13,523 nt of DNA from Beijerinckiaceae bacterium (lineage in GTDB: Bacteria > Pseudomonadota > Alphaproteobacteria > Rhizobiales > Beijerinckiaceae), in assembly GCA_947455285.1 (NCBI GenBank), contig CANGOK010000057.1, forward strand, positions 1 through 13,523. The letters run 5' to 3'. Position numbers and translations under genes: made by a program. Below the pieces are notes generated by a model. That model was not told the DNA's origin. It did not search any database and saw only the letters and a list, made by a program, of their open reading frames with translations. Shown in pieces: positions 13,075-13,523 of this stretch. The number at the start of each line of letters is the position of its first letter. Position 1 is the stretch's first letter.

Positions 13075-13523
13075 GCGAGGCTCCGTTGAGACGTCGAGGC
13101 GCGAACGTCAATCTTCTGGTTTGGATGATCGGCCGCGCCGGCTCCACGCGGGGCCTTATGGGCGCGCAGGGCGTTCAGCGTGACGAGGATCGAAGATCCA
13201 GACATCGCAGCAGCAGCGATGAGGGGTGTAACAAACCCAAGCACCGCAAGGGGCGCGGCGATTGCGTTGTAGACCACGGCGAGTGCCAGATTTTGGCGCA
13301 TCAGTCGCCGCGCGTGCTGCGCGGTGGCTACAGCCTCAGCTACGGGCCACAGGCGCTCGCCGAGGAAGATGGCGTCAGCCTGCGCCTGCGCCAGCTCCAC
13401 GGCGGACACCGGCGACATGGAGCCATGCGCGGCGGCCAGAGCGGGCGCGTCGTTCAAACCGTCGCCGACCATCAGCACCCGCGCGCCCGTCGCTTTCATG
13501 GCCTCGATGATGGCGATCTTGTC
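13071..13523 (-). CDS. ccoI: Copper-transporting P1B-type ATPase CcoI (FixI), C-terminal part; 5' end outside window
   Basis: Inner-membrane Cu+-exporting ATPase that delivers copper for cbb3 oxidase assembly. Only the last 150 residues are in the window; the frame is open to the right edge. Seen are the hinge motif GDGLNDAPAL of the phosphorylation domain, then AAHGSMSP, which is characteristic of FixI/CcoI-type ATPases. Two final transmembrane helices follow, carrying the Cu-site residues YN (VYNAIAAPLA) and MSGSS (AMSGSSILVTLNALR). A hydrophilic tail of about 30 residues ends the protein. The stop TGA (13071-13073) overlaps the ccoS start. The missing part should include the heavy-metal-binding domain, CPC helix and DKTGT site. 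Confidence 0.93.
   Translation of the reverse strand, partial: DKIAIIEAMKATGARVLMVGDGLNDAPALAAAHGSMSPVSAVELAQAQADAIFLGERLWPVAEAVATAQHARRLMRQNLALAVVYNAIAAPLAVLGFVTPLIAAAAMSGSSILVTLNALRAHKAPRGAGAADHPNQKIDVRASTSQRSLA

Overview
The window (about 60% G+C by eye, dense genes, short gaps) reads as an alphaproteobacterial chromosome, probably order Hyphomicrobiales. The grounds are the FixI/FixS-type cbb3 oxidase assembly genes with a CcoA-like copper importer, a phthalate-type ring-hydroxylating cluster, an HU protein with a Lys/Ala/Pro tail, and a possible general-stress (EcfG-type) promoter. I cannot name the genus from sequence alone.

Left edge (1-804): the 3' part of nadC (NAD biosynthesis), ending in a hairpin terminator shared with the convergent Rieske oxygenase gene. 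Centre-left (825-5149): a divergent aromatic-oxidation module. A phthalate 4,5-dioxygenase-type Rieske oxygenase (Pht3-like) is on the minus strand. A one-component reductase (Pht2-like), a Gfo/Idh/MocA dihydrodiol dehydrogenase (Pht4-like) and a MarR-type regulator are on the plus strand. The 206-base divergent intergenic region holds two copies of a palindromic element (consensus TTAGnCnTCTAAG) about 101 bp apart, one near each gene: good candidates for the operators of the MarR protein.

Centre (5193-9290): four more plus-strand enzyme genes, namely a GMC flavoprotein dehydrogenase, a small VOC/glyoxalase-fold protein, a crotonase-fold protein that lacks one of the two catalytic glutamates, and a luciferase-like flavin monooxygenase, closed by a strong terminator. 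The first three module enzymes would convert phthalate, or an analogue, to a 4,5-dihydroxy compound. The 4,5-dihydroxyphthalate decarboxylase (pht5) and permease (pht1) of the known pathway are not present here, so the true substrate and the role of the four extra enzymes are open.

Centre-right (9291-11770): three separate plus-strand units: an HU-family nucleoid protein, an exported PRC-barrel protein, and an exported NMT1/SsuA-like ABC substrate-binding protein without permease or ATPase genes beside it. Each is followed by its own hairpin terminator.

Right edge (11789-13523, minus strand): the tail of a copper-handling operon, in transcription order ccoI (3' part), ccoS, and an MFS transporter with the MxxxM and HxxxM copper motifs of CcoA. 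Successive genes overlap by ATGA, so they are probably translationally coupled. Together they would supply copper to cbb3-type cytochrome oxidase; the oxidase structural genes probably lie beyond the right edge.
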